A program made the position numbers and the translations under genes. Of a stretch of DNA of 64,000 nt, positions 21,854 to 33,543 are shown one piece after another. The notes beneath the pieces are model-generated. The model was not told where the DNA came from, searched no databases, and saw only the letters and a list, made by a program, of their open reading frames with translations. The stretch's first letter is position 1. Every line of letters starts with the position of its first letter. Source of the DNA: Pontederia crassipes (taxonomy: Eukaryota > Streptophyta > Magnoliopsida > Commelinales > Pontederiaceae); the NCBI GenBank assembly GCA_030549335.1, contig CM060196.1, positions 13,097,501 to 13,161,500 of the forward strand, written 5' to 3'.

Positions 21854-24800
21854 TATGACTTCTCAAGAATCACATTCAACGCAAGATTCTACAACTCCTA
21901 TACTAGATCATTCAGATAGGCAGAAAAGGGATCTAGCATGGAAATATATTAGTGAGGCAGCAAATGCAAAGGGAAGAAATATATTGCTATGTTGTTTTTG
22001 TCAAAATCAAGTTGCAGGTTGAGGCATCAATAGAATGAAACAATATTTAGCTGGGATAAAAGGGAATATTGATCCATGCTCTGCTGAAGTTAAATTTGAG
22101 ATTAAAAACACATTAGAAGCTATATCACAGAAAAATAAGGATAGACAAGGGTTCATTGAAGACCCTGCTTCTAATGAAACCACCGAAGGTCCTGTTTCTC
22201 AGTCTCATTCTAATGCTACAGGAAAAAGAAATATTTCTGAAATTGAAGGCTAAATGACACGAATGAACCCCCAACTTTGAGTCGATTTCCAACTTGTCCC
22301 CTAATTTTAATTTATAATCAGAACGTCCCTCATCTTTTATTTTCTTGCACGATTAGTCCTCTTGACCGGTGATAGTGGGTTTTCCGGTTGTTTTGCATAC
22401 GTGGCCGACACGTCAGTCATTTCTTTCTCATTCACGTCATTTAAGTCATCCACGTCATTTAACCCTTCAAACCAAGTAAATTACACAGATCGTCCCCCAA
22501 TTTTGAATCAATTTCTAAAGTCTTCCAATTTTGATATTACTACACGATTCATCCACTTGACCGATAAAAAATAGTCTCCCGATTATTTTGCGATGTGGCA
22601 TAATAAAATATAATAAAAAATTTAACTAGTTAACATCACACAATAAAAAATATTATAAAAATTTAAGAACGCAGACGAGCTGGCAGAGGGGGAGTGTCGG
22701 CCCCCCTTTCTAAGCTCGCCCTTTGGCGAGTTGGCATAGGGGGCGCCAACCCTCCTCTTCAAGTTCGTCCACTAGAGAGCTTCGCACAAGGGGCATCAAC
22801 GTCCCCTTGCGTGTTCGTTAGCGCTCCTATCATTTTTATTTTTTTATAGTCTCTTAATTTTGAGTCGTTTAAGGTCGTCGACGAGCTCGTAAGGAGGCGT
22901 TGACGCCCCTTGTGCGAAGCTCACTAGTGGACGAGCTTTGAGAGGGGGGTCGGCGCCCCCTATGCCAACTCGCCAAAAGGCGAGTTTAGAAATTCGTCCG
23001 AGTCCTTAAATTTTTATAATATTTTTTTATTGTGTGATGTCAACTAGTTAAATTTTTTACTATATTTTATTATGCCACATCGTAAGATAATCAGGAGACT
23101 GTTTATTACCGGTCAAATGGATGAATCGTGCAATAATATCAAAGTTGGGGGACTATTTAAAAATTGATTCAAAGTTGGGGGACGATTCGTGTAATTTACC
23201 TGGTTTTGAGCGTTAAATGATGTGGATGACTTAAATGACGTGGATGAGATAGAAACGGCTGACGTGTCGGCCACGTATGCAAGGCAACCGAGAAAGTCAC
23301 TATCATCGGTTAAGAGGATTAATCGTGCAAGAAAATAAAATATGAAGGACGTTTTGGTTATAAATTGAAGTTAGGGAACCACTTGAAATCGACTCAAAGT
23401 TGGAGAACCATTCATGTAATTTACCCAAAATTGAATCATATTTTCAGGCGGGTGTAAGTGATCCTTCGCAACCTAGTATCAAAGCATGCATGCAAAGTAA
23501 AAAAAATGGAAGAACACTGATTTGTCAATTGCAAGGTGGTTTTATGATGCATGCATTCCTTTTAATGCTTGTAATTCACCCTATTTTCATGCTGCTATTA
23601 ATAATATTGCTAGTATGGGACATGGATATAAGCCTCTCTCTTTTCATGCATTGCATGTAAATTTATTGCATGATATTAAGATTCAAGTGAGGTTATTAAT
23701 TGATTCCTTTAGAAATATTTGGAGTGAAACAGACTGCACTATTATGGGAGATGAGTGGACAGACCAAAGACAAAGACCTTTAATTAATTTTTTAGTTTAC
23801 TGTCCAAAGGGAATTTCTTTTATCAAGTCAGTTGATGCTTGTGATATTTGCATTAATGTTGAAAATTTGTGCAATCCTTTTAGTGAAATTGTTGAATGGG
23901 TTGGTCCTCGAAATGTGGTTCATATGGTTCTAGATAATGGAGCAAATTACAAAGCTGCAGGTAGTAAACTTATGGAGAATTATCCTTTTATTTTTTGTCA
24001 CCTTGTGTTGCTCAATGTGTTAATTTGATTTTAAAAGATGTTGGAGAGATGCCTACTGTGGAAAGCTTAGCAGTCATTGCTTCTAAAGTTACTGTATTTG
24101 TATACAATCACAAGGTGACATTGAATTGGCTAAGAAAAAGAGAAGGTTGGCGTGAAATCATTCATCCAGGTGCAACTCAATTTGCAACTACATTTATTGC
24201 TTTACATAGTTTGCATCAACATAAGGATGATTTACAAGCTTTGGTAATCAGTGCTGATTTCAAAAAGTTTTTGAAAGAAAAGAAAGGTAAAGAAGTAAAG
24301 CAAATTGTGTTGGATGAAAATTTTTATAATAACTGTTTATTAATTATCAAGGTGATATTGATGTCAAGCCATCTTTGGGTTATGTTTATGAAGGAATGTA
24401 CAGGGCACGCTCGGGAATTATGCAATATTCAAGAATAAGAAAAAATTGTACATGCCCTATACAAGAGATGGGATCATATGTGCGTCAAGACCTTCATGCA
24501 ACGGCATATTATCTTAATCCTGCTATTCAATATGATCAATAATCCTTTTGCCAACGATCTGATGTGATGCGTAGTCTGTTAAATGTGATTGACAAGATAG
24601 ATGGTGGATCAATGAACACATCGGATGAGATAAAAAATTTTCGAGAACGTGGATTAAGATTTTCTCGTCCTAAAGTTCTTGCATTTAGTAAAGTTGCTCA
24701 ACCAGGTAAATTTTAATCTTATTGCTCTTTTGTTAATATGTATTCTTTTTAATTTCAAAGTTTGTGATTGTAACTTTTTTTTTCTTTTCATACGCAATGG

Positions 24801-25441
24801 AAGATGAATGGTGGCAAATATTCGGTCATGATGTTCCAAATTTGCAAAAGCTATCTATAAGAATACTTGGTCAAACTGCTTCTTCTTCGGGACGCGAACG
24901 AAATTGGAATGTATTCGAACACATTCATACTAAAAAGAGAAATAGATTGGAGCATGAAAGATTAAATGATCTTGTTTATGTTCATTACAATTTGAGGTTG
25001 AAAGAAATGTAAGTGTTCTTTTTTAATATAGTTTTAGTTCTATATTATATCACACATCAAAATAATTATGTTTTTATTCTTAAGATGTCAATGTTCAAAA
25101 AATCATATGATCCAATTGATATTGAATCAATAGAAAAAACAGAATTTTAAATTATGAAAAGGGAAGAAGAAGGGGAACTTGATTATGATGAACTTGATAA
25201 CATGATTCAAGAGGAAATTCCAAAGGATATTGAAGGGTCAAATGTTGAAGGTTTGTTTTAATTTATTATATAATGTTGGTTTGATGTCATTATATTAATG
25301 TTCTAAACTTCTAATATTAATTTGGTGGAGGATTTTAAATTTGTGCTATTTTTATTTGTAGATCTTGAAGATTACATGTTGGATCCAATAGAATCTCAAG
25401 ATGAAGATGAAAATGAAAATCATGATGATGAAGATGATTGA
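21854..25441 (+). pseudogene. hAT transposase gene, disrupted
   Basis: From the ATG at 21854 the frame has a BED-type finger (C-x2-C near 21990, then GINRMKQYLAG). A TGA at 22026 sits where homologues have Gly, and the finger His is Tyr. After a 1.18-kb foldback insert the frame resumes at 23436 and carries RNase H-like motifs: GDEWTDQRQRPLINFL near 23750 and VVHMVLDNGANYKAAGSKL near 23920. A one-base loss near 24000 shifts the frame into SPCVAQCVNLILKD. Another shift lies near 24350 before LGYVYEGMYRARSG. A hATC dimerisation domain follows an intron (WWQIFGHDVPNLQKLSIRIL, 24806). A terminal exon at 25362-25441 is very acidic. Such enzymes cut and paste hAT elements in the nucleus; this one is dead. 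Confidence 0.85.
22248..23426. mobile_element. Foldback (long inverted repeat) element inside the hAT gene
   Basis: The 1179-bp insert is almost entirely one imperfect palindrome. The arms run about 22248-22815 and 22865-23426 around a short T-rich loop. Matching words include CAACTTTGAGTCGATTTC against GAAATCGACTCAAAGTTG, and GTTGGCATAGGGGGCGCCAA against CGGCGCCCCCTATGCCAAC. It is flanked by GAAATTGAA (22239-22247) and AAAATTGAA (23427-23435), a 9-bp duplication with one change, which fits Mutator-like insertion. Removing the insert and one TSD joins the hAT frame in phase. It has no coding capacity. Confidence 0.85.
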
Positions 25442-26110
25442 GATACTATGGACAAATATTAAACTATTTTTTTTAAGACTTTGATTAATTTTGAAATTTT
25501 TGTATGAAGATTAACTTTTGTTCAAATCTTCAAAGTTTATGTTGTTTGAAACTTTCTTGATGCAAGAGTATTTGAAATTAATTTAAAAATTAACATATGA
25601 ATGTTTGGAGTTTGTTTGAAATTTTCTTCATGCATATATGGGTGTTTGAAAATAATTTAATAATCAATATATCATTGTTTAAAACTTACTTTGTAAATAC
25701 TTAGAATTTATTATCAATTATGAGTGTATTTGAAGTGATATTTATTGATGAGTGAATATATTGTTGTATTATAAATAATTTAATTATGATTTATGAATAT
25801 GCTGATGCGTTATTTATTTATTATTTATAATTATTTATAATAAATAATATTATTTTATTAAAAATTCGGTTTAATCCGATTGAACCGATTCAATCATGAT
25901 CCAATTGACACACCGATTCATTGACCGACTCGATTATAATAACTTTTGACAAATTAAAGAATAAAAAAATAAAAAAGTAGCATTAATTAAATAGTACATA
26001 AGTCTTGTTGTCTTGCAAGTTGTCCTAAGAGAGATCAAATCTCATTTTTTTTTATCTCAGAATTGACACGATATCTAGAATTTTATCCTATATTTTTAAC
26101 ATCTAAACAC
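25442..26110. other. hAT 3' flank and AT-rich relic
   Basis: AT-rich DNA. At 25861-25945 CGGTTTAATCCGATTGAACC and CCGACTCGATTATAATAAC resemble the terminal words of the inserts at 9398 and 28831. The end of the hAT or of a related non-autonomous element may lie here, but no TSD was found. Confidence 0.35.
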
Positions 26111-26152
26111 CAACAACAACAACAAAGCCTTATCCCATTAGGTGGGGTCAGC
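26111..26152 (-). mobile_element. Au-SINE 3' tail fragment
   Basis: CAACAACAACAACAAAG followed by CCTTATCCCATTAGGTGGGG is the reverse complement of the conserved 3' end of the angiosperm Au SINE (GGGATAAGGC then TTTGTTGTTG). Only the tail is present, as in 5'-truncated copies. Confidence 0.6.
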
Positions 26153-26614
26153 AAATTGGAAAATTTTCATCCAAACACCAAATTGGAAAATTTTCTCTAA
26201 AAAGAGAAGATATACCATAGAATTCTAAAATTCTTTAACTTTTCCAACTATGCCAAACAGGCCTAAGTGTGCTCCGAGGTCCACTCGATTTAGTTGTGGA
26301 TGTGGCTAATTCGCCGGTCCATTATTTATAGTGCATATCCCCTGACTCCATTATTAATTTCAAATTGTGAAATTCACGGATTTAAATTATAAATAAAATA
26401 AAAATATTTTCCTATAAGCATAAATTTTTTTCGTTGCAAGTAAATTAAGCTTGTAAAAGATCTCATCTGAATTTAGTATAATGTCATATATAAAATCGAG
26501 AGGTCATAAATTTAAATCCAACGCTTTTATTGAAAAGAAAATATTTCTTTATCTTTTCATATATAAAAATTTCAATTATCGCAGACAATGATAACAAATT
26601 AATAATAATTGATT

Positions 26615-26623
26615 TCTATAAAT
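26615..26623 (+). promoter_or_regulatory. TATA box of the P450 gene
   Basis: TCTATAAAT lies about 48 bp before the first ATG, so the leader should be short (about 15-25 nt). The position and flanks match copy A. Confidence 0.65.
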
Positions 26624-26670
26624 TGGAGTGTAGAGTGCAAAGTTAATGATCTAAGGAGAATGAACAAAAG

Positions 26671-29539
26671 ATGATGGCCAGTGGCAGTGCCCTTCACCAC
26701 CTGCTGCTGAGCCAGCAGCTTCTTTGGTCGTGGTCCTTCCACGCCTTCTCCTTCGTCCTGCTCTTCTTACTGGCCGCTTGGTACCTTCTCCGGGAAATAT
26801 CCTACAAGCAACGCCGCCGCCGGTCGCTCAAAGCGCTCCCGTCTCCGCCATGTCTCCCACTGTTCGGCAACCTCCTCCAGCTCGGCGCCCATCCGCAACG
26901 CTCGCTGCGCTCGCTCTCCCAGCGACACGGCCCCGTGATGCTTGTCCACTTCGGATCCGTCCCCACGGTCGTGGTCTCTTCCGCCGTGGCCGCCGAAGAG
27001 GTCATGAAGACCCGAGACCTCGCCTTCCCAAACCGGCCCAGCGCGTCCACTCCCCTGAGGCTCTTATACGGCGGTTACGACCTGGCCTTCGCCAAGTACG
27101 GCGAGTACTGGCGTCAGCTGAGGCGGGTATGCGCCCTACACCTGCTCAGCAACAAGCGAGTGGAGTCCTTCCGGCCCGTCCGGGAGGAGGAGCTGGCACT
27201 GCTGCTCGGAAGGATCCGGCGGGCCACTGGCCCCGTGAACCTCAGCGAGCTGATCATCGCCTTCACCAACGACGTTGTTTGCAGGGTGGCCTTCGGCAAG
27301 AAGTACTCGACGGAGGCCGGTGGCGGCGGCACATGGTTATACCATGTGCTCCGCGAGTTCGAGGTCTTGTTGGGGGCGTTCTCTATGCGGGAATACATTC
27401 CACTACTCGGTTGGGTGGATTGGATGAGTGGTTTGGATAGTAGGATCACGAATAACTCCACTGAATTGGATACTTTGATGGAAAAGATTTTAGAAGAGCA
27501 TTCTACCAAGAACGTCAGCGGCAACAAAACAACTGCTGCTCCTGATTTCATTGATATATTGGAGTCCTTGGAGAGCGACGATGCGACTACTGGCATTAAG
27601 CTTAGCAGAAAGAGTGTGAAGGCCATACTTCTTGTGAGTATCTCTAAAATTTTTTCAGTGGCAATTTATACGAGTACAAAGTTATATGCTAGGTTTTATT
27701 GAAATTGATGTGTAAATTAATTTTTCAAAAACTTAATTTTATATTCTTAACATTCTTCTTTACGACGTATGAGCTTTTGACAACTTTGATCAAACCCAGC
27801 CCAGCAAGTGGATAACAAATGGAGAAATTTTTTTTTAATAAGAGTTTAATGAGGATCACACTCTTGACTGGCTCTCATACCATATTCAAATTAATGTGCT
27901 AATCAATTTTTTTTAAAGCTTAAGTCCTTAGAAAGTAACAACATCTATAATTTTATATTTTTAATGGGTTCATACTAATGTTTTAAAAATCAGTTCGGGC
28001 TGATCGGTTCAATCGGTCCGATCGCGAACTAGTAAGAAAAATGGTCCGGTTCATTACCGGAAATGATAAAAAATTGGGTTGGCTAAAAAAAATTGAAAAT
28101 ACTAGGTTGAACCGGTGAATCCGGTTGAACCCAATTTTTTATTTTTTTTAAAAAAATATATATGGAAATAATTTATTGGGGGATCTTAAAGTTTAAAGTT
28201 ACCAAATTATTTTAGATGAAATTGAAAGGTTATGAAGATTGAGAGAGAAAAAAAGGAAAGTATTTAAAATAAGAAAATAAAAGGAAAGATTTGTATTTGG
28301 AGAGAATGAATAAAAATTGAAATATATTATTAAGAGAATAATAAAATATGGAAGGATTTTATTAGGGGATGTGAAAGTGAAAGGAGAGAAAAAGAAAAAA
28401 AAAATTAAATTTTAAAATAAGAAAATAAAAGGAAAATCTCAAGGAGGAAATAAATCACAATAGAAACAGAATATTAAATAAATTAAATAAAAAGAGAGTT
28501 ATACGTGGAAAGAAATTACAATCCAGTAAAAATATATTAGTAATAAATTTAGGTTGAAATTAAAATTAGATTATTATATTAGTAGTAATAAAAAGAAAAC
28601 TACTAAAATAAAAGTGATTTATATATGAAAAGAGAATAAAATTCGATAATAATATATTAGTCAATAAATTTATATTGAAATGAAATTTATACTATTATAT
28701 TAGTAATAATAAAAAGAAATTTACTATTTAAACTAACATTCGGTAAACAAATATTTAATTGGTTTAATCATTTTTGTAATAACTTATATATTAAATTATT
28801 CTTAAATAATTATAAATAATATTATTATATAAAAATTTGGTTTAATGAGTTGACTCTCGGCCGGTCGAACCTCCACACGGCCGATCTCCTATCCCATTTT
28901 TAAAACATCATTCATGCATGGCTGCAGGATATGTTCGCCGCGGGTACTGATACAACGGCCAATGCGATAGCGTGGACGATGGCCGAGATTATTAAGCATC
29001 CGAAAGAGATGAAGAGACTGCAAGAGGAGATTCGCCGAGTTGTAGGACCGAAGGCGGAGGTGCGCCAGGAGATGACAGAGAGAATGGAGTACCTGCAGGC
29101 AGCTATAAAGGAGACGTTGCGGCTGCGCCCTCCCCTCGCTTTGTTGATTCCTAGGGAGGCCAATGATGATACGCAAATCCAAGGCTACGAGGTGCCGGCC
29201 GGCACGAGGATTGTTGTCAACGCCTGGGCGATCGGGAGGGACCCGGAGTCCTGGCCGGAAGAGCCCGAGGAGTGGAGACCGGAGAGGTTTTTGGGCAGCA
29301 GCGTCGACTTCAAGGGGCGCGACTTCCAGCTGATACCGTTCGGAGCCGGGCGCAGAGGCTGCCCCGCGATCGCGTTCGCGCACGCCAACATCGAGGTCGT
29401 GCTGGCGAGCCTGCTGTACCATTTCGACTGGGAGCTGCCCGACGGGAAGAAGGGGGAGACGCTGGACATGGAGGAAGTTTATGGACTTGTTGTGCAAAGA
29501 AAGTCTAGTCTTGTGCTTGTGGCAAAATCTGTAAACTGA
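26671..29539 (+). CDS. CYP71-type cytochrome P450, intact (2 exons, 524 codons)
   Basis: Exon 1 is 26671-27633, the GT-AG intron 27634-28927, and exon 2 28928-29539, joining in phase 0 to 524 residues, a normal length for microsomal plant P450s. Visible parts are an N-terminal ER anchor (about residues 22-40), a basic stretch with RRRR, the proline hinge PSPPCLPLFGN (57-67), the C-helix W147-x3-R151, the I-helix AGTDTT (326-331), ExxR (E383, R386), PERF (439-442) and the heme loop FGAGRRGCPAI with Cys466. Ala at Cys+2 replaces the common Gly. These enzymes use O2 and electrons from P450 reductase to oxidise small molecules. The CYP71 clan serves specialised metabolism; the substrate cannot be told. 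The single intron position is typical of A-type P450s. The start ATGATGGCC is preceded by AACAAAAG and a TATA box. The exons are GC-rich compared with the flanks. The exact subfamily is not resolved. Confidence 0.92.
27706..27972 (-). mobile_element. TRIM retroelement in the P450 intron, reversed
   Basis: Read on the minus strand, this has the same parts as the TRIM at 13808-14104: a terminal repeat with AATATAAAATTATAGATGTT near 27955 and GGACTTAAGC near 27927, a primer-like site TGGTATGAGAGCC near 27885, a purine-rich stretch, and a second terminal repeat near 27706-27755 (AGAATATAAAATTAAG). It starts within a few bases of the intron position used in copy A but points the other way. Confidence 0.7.
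27978..28908. mobile_element. AT-rich non-autonomous insert in the P450 intron
   Basis: The ends ATGTTTTAAAAAT and ATTTTTAAAACAT are inverted repeats. Just inside lie CGG-rich words (GGTTCAATCGGTCCGATCG, CCGGTTGAACC; GGCCGGTCGAACC at the other end). The core is AT-rich with AAAATAAGAAAATAAAAGGAAA written twice. Copy A lacks it. No clear TSD is seen, so the class (hAT-like in style) is uncertain. The splice sites of the intron remain intact. Confidence 0.55.
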
Positions 29540-29558
29540 ACAAGAATTGAACCTGCGG

Positions 29559-29564
29559 AATAAA
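29559..29564 (+). promoter_or_regulatory. Poly(A) signal of the P450 gene
   Basis: AATAAA lies 20 bp after the TGA stop, in an AT-rich 3' flank. Confidence 0.55.
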
Positions 29565-32180
29565 CTCCCTAATACGTTTGTATTTTATCAAAAAAAAATT
29601 AATTTAAAAAATATTATTATTTTTCAAAATCATCGATATTCAAAATTATCAATATTTAATTAATTCCAAATTAGAATGAATGGTAAAATGGTAGAACATA
29701 ATTTCGTCGCTAACCTTATTCAAGATTATATTTAAAAATACTCCTTTGTTGCAACATAAAAAAATAGCTCTCAGACGTTTTGGGGTAGTTTTTTTAGATT
29801 ATTTTTTACATTTTCTGTTTTTATTAATTGCATTAATAAGTGACATTTTATTAGGGAAAAAGGAAAGCACAGATACAGACGTCGAAATTACTTTATGTAC
29901 AAAATCAAGACAAAATATTTTCCCTATTATTCACGCAATGATGCTATTCTAGATATAGAAGGTTAGAATAAGTACTTTTCCACAATGTTCCAAGTCGAAA
30001 AATTTCTGTGAACTCAATCTATCAGGTTCTTTGTATTTTTTTACTTAATAAATCTAACATTTTATGTCCGATCTAACTTTCTTTTGTTTTATTTTTTTAA
30101 TATTTTCCTTACATCCTCAGCACATATATTTACATTTCTCACGTGTGCGATGTATCTATCACACATTTTTATATTTGAGAAAAAAAAACTTCCATACATC
30201 TGAGTTATCCCTGTACGATTATGGTATTTACATTTTTTTCACGTTTGTGATGTATCTATCACACATTTTATATTTGAGGAAAAAACTTCCATACATGTGA
30301 GTTATACCTATATGAGAATGACGTCGGACGTAAAGGAATTAATAAGAACTGGTATCTAAATGTATAACTTTATATTTTAATCATTATGTTTTATTTAAAA
30401 AATTTTAAATATGTCTAAACTCTTGGCTTAAGGTCTCAAGTTTGAATTTATGTTAATGTAAAAAAAATTATTGGGAGTCTAACAAAATACGTGACGTGAT
30501 ACGATCTAACAAAATTAGTTAAATTTAATGGTGGATGGACATGGACGGTGCGCTCTTTAACACCACATAAATTAAATCATCTACATTGCTTCACGTGCTG
30601 ACTATAAAAAGAATATTATCTAGAACTTGACGAAGTTCTACCAAACGGATAGCAAAATTCTGATGGATCACACTAGAATTAAAATTTTGATCAATCCATG
30701 AAATTAAAAAATGTTTCGATAAAAAAATTGTGAGAATTTTAAAGTTTCGCTCGTCGCCAATATGTGGTGCAATTGAAATACATCAAATCACTATCGAAAG
30801 TTCTCGTTGATTGAATTTTTTCACCAAACATGTCTTTATAATAAAACTATCAAATATGAAAGTTCTAAGAACTTGTCAGAACTTTAGTTTTAGTATAAAA
30901 AAGGGCCTTTGTGATTTGTACGTTCGACCCACTCTCTTCCAAGACTATCATCACCATTTGAAGTCATTTCATTTCTCTCTTCCCTTCAAATAATCATTTA
31001 CTTATATTATTGGAAGAAGGAAGAATAGAAGCTACTGCAACACCCTTTTTTGATTTTTTTTTCTATCTTCATCTTTTTTTTAAGTTCCTATTTTTTGTGG
31101 TGATGGACATGTACGTTGCATCACCTAATTAAGGTTGGGGATTTATGGATGAAATTTGATCTAAACATTATTTTTCTAAATTTATTATTATACAGCAATC
31201 ATTTTATCACGTTTCAGCTGATATTGCTATTTCATTACTGTACTTTGTAGATTTTTTAATTCACGCTAAATTTTTGGTGATATGAAATGGTCCCCGTCAC
31301 TGATCTTGTGCTTCTTTGCCCAATATGGCATTCATATTTTCCAGCATTGGTCCAAGTTGAGAGGTCAAATTAAAATTGTGTTACATCAAGAAGAAGCAAT
31401 AAGATTATGTGCTTTAGTTTATGGTTTAACTGTTTTGATGTTTATATTTCTTTTTCCAGTGACTGGTGTTTGTAGACATTAGTTACCTTCATTTGAAATA
31501 GTAGTTTTTTTCATTGGCTACTGCATGCAAGCAAAGAAGTTGTATTGTAGCTGGATTATGTCTCTATCAAGTATGGCCGAGAGGCAAACTTGGAGTCCTT
31601 TTTTATGGCATTTATTTCTATTTGAGTTACTAGTGTTTAGCCTCAACTTGAGAGGGTGATTTATTCCTCAACTTTCATATGTCAGTCGAGAGGCTAGGTG
31701 GTAGTTGAGTTACGTCAAAGAGGTTAATGGTCGTTTGGGCCAAGTTTGACCGAGAGGCTAACTTACAATATTTTCGAGTTTTTCATTAGCTTTGTTCAAA
31801 TCGTTGAATCTTGAAGACGAGAACTGTTTTGGGCAAAAAATGACTCAACTCAATCGTTGAGGCGTGTATCCGAGAGAGAGAGAGAGAGTCATGTTATTTG
31901 ACTCTTTATAGGTTGAGAGGTTGGTTGAGTTTCCATTTATGACTTAAGAGACTCCTATGTACAAAGGTAGTGTCACTTCGGGAGATACCTCGGGACACTT
32001 AACATTAGTTGTTCGAGTGTTCTATATTTTTGCATGTCAATCTCTCCCGTTCAATAGGATAATTTTATTCTTCGGATGTAGCATACAGGTTGAGAGGTTA
32101 GGCTATGACTAAGTTATGTCAAAAAAGAGATTGACAATCAGTATGAAGTAAGGTCGAGAGATGAATTTAGGACATTATTG
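29565..32180. other. Non-coding downstream DNA of copy B
   Basis: Shared with 14742-17460 in copy A. It contains a short GA microsatellite at 31872-31888 where copy A has about 150 bp of other sequence. There are no conserved open frames and no gene is called. Confidence 0.4.
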
Positions 32181-32948
32181 GAGGTGCTATTGTGGCTCTA
32201 CGTAGACGCTATTGAGGTTTCAATGTGGTGCTAAAGTGGGATGTTTTATAACAAATCATGTCACTTAATTTAATCATCATAATTCCATATTAAGTATATA
32301 AACATAATATATGTTATGCATAAGTAACATATATAATATAAGTAATAACAAATTATATATTTAGGAACACTCCTATGATATAGGCATATATAAGTAATTA
32401 TCTAGGAATACATATTATATATAAGGTACACATATAATATTTAATTTATTTATTCATTAAAGTACAGTATAGATAATATATATCAACATATATGGGGTTG
32501 CGTCAAAATAGATAACATATAGTTATATAAATATCGATAACGTATATATAGTTATCTATTTCTTAATTAACATATATAGTTATGAGATGTCAAGTAAGTG
32601 TTGAAATAGTATCAATTAGGCGTTGTATTAGTGTCTACATAGCGTCTCAAGGCTGGATGTTAGAGTCGCGTCGAACATTGTCGACGCTAGAACCGCGCTA
32701 GGTTCTCCCGCGCAGATTCGCCCCATGACGCGCAATAATAGCGGCTACCTGGCGTCGGTATGGTGCCTTCATTAGCGTATATTTTTTGAAATGCTAAAAT
32801 AATGCTAATGTGACGCTATTGAAAGGCAAGTAGCGTCTCCATTTTGAGACTCAACTGGGATGCTATAACAGTGCTCGTGGCGTCTATTTAGCGTCACTAG
32901 ATATTGAGATGCTATTTGGCATCGCTAATCGCCAATTTTTTTGTAGTG
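32181..32948 (+). mobile_element. Non-autonomous CACTA insert in copy B
   Basis: Copy A reads through from GACATTAT to TCATTCGGTC (near 17457-17510), while copy B has about 770 bp more, ending TTTTTTTGTAGTG at 32948. Words around TAGCGTC and GACGCTA recur many times in both outer zones, as in CACTA subterminal regions, around a TATA-rich core. The left end (near GGAGGTGCTATTGTGG) does not show a clean CACTA, and about 25 bp of target sequence is missing. Confidence 0.55.
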
Positions 32949-33543
32949 TCATTCGGTCTTGGTTATATCTGTCCGAGAGGGACAATCTATGCGATTGAGA
33001 ATCAGTACGAGTCAACAGGTTGACTGTGTTCTAATTTATGACAGAAGAGATGAACAAGATCGTAAGTATGGTCTCCTCGAGAGATGCCCCAATCTAAATA
33101 CTTGGCGCTTAGAATGCTTGGAGACCATGAGCACATGATGGATATTTTTTGGGTGATGTTCTCAACTATGTAAATCATGTAGCCAACAAATACGAGAGTG
33201 ACTTGAAAGCAAGAGACGATCATCGCGAGAGTGAGATCGTCCTTGAGCGGGGGCATCTACTACTATTTTATTTAAGTTTCACCGGTCTTAGGAATAGAAC
33301 TCCTAAAATAATTCCTATGATAGTGTCAAATTCTACTCATTTTTATCTCCATCTTATTTATGCATTTCTATCTTATTTTTTACTTATATAAAAACTCATA
33401 AAAGTTAATGTAACTTCATTTACCGTGATTTCTAATGTAGCGACATTTTACCTTCTTACTTTAAATGACTTTCTTAGATTTAGTTTTTCTTTTTCAAAAT
33501 AGTTTTCAATCGTGTTTTTTACTTTATCTCTGTGGATTGAACC

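Larger units (their letters stand above)
26266..33543 (+). repeat. Duplication copy B, block 2
   Basis: The counterpart of 11762-18010, containing the intact P450. It is longer than copy A because of the intron insert (27978-28908) and the CACTA insert (32181-32948). Confidence 0.9.

Noticed and set aside
22681-22985. Inverted GC-rich words as a transcription terminator or riboswitch
   Set aside because: They are the inner part of the long foldback palindrome.
3366-33543. Biosynthetic gene cluster around the P450
   Set aside because: The second P450 is a pseudogene copy and no other biosynthetic enzyme is present in the window.
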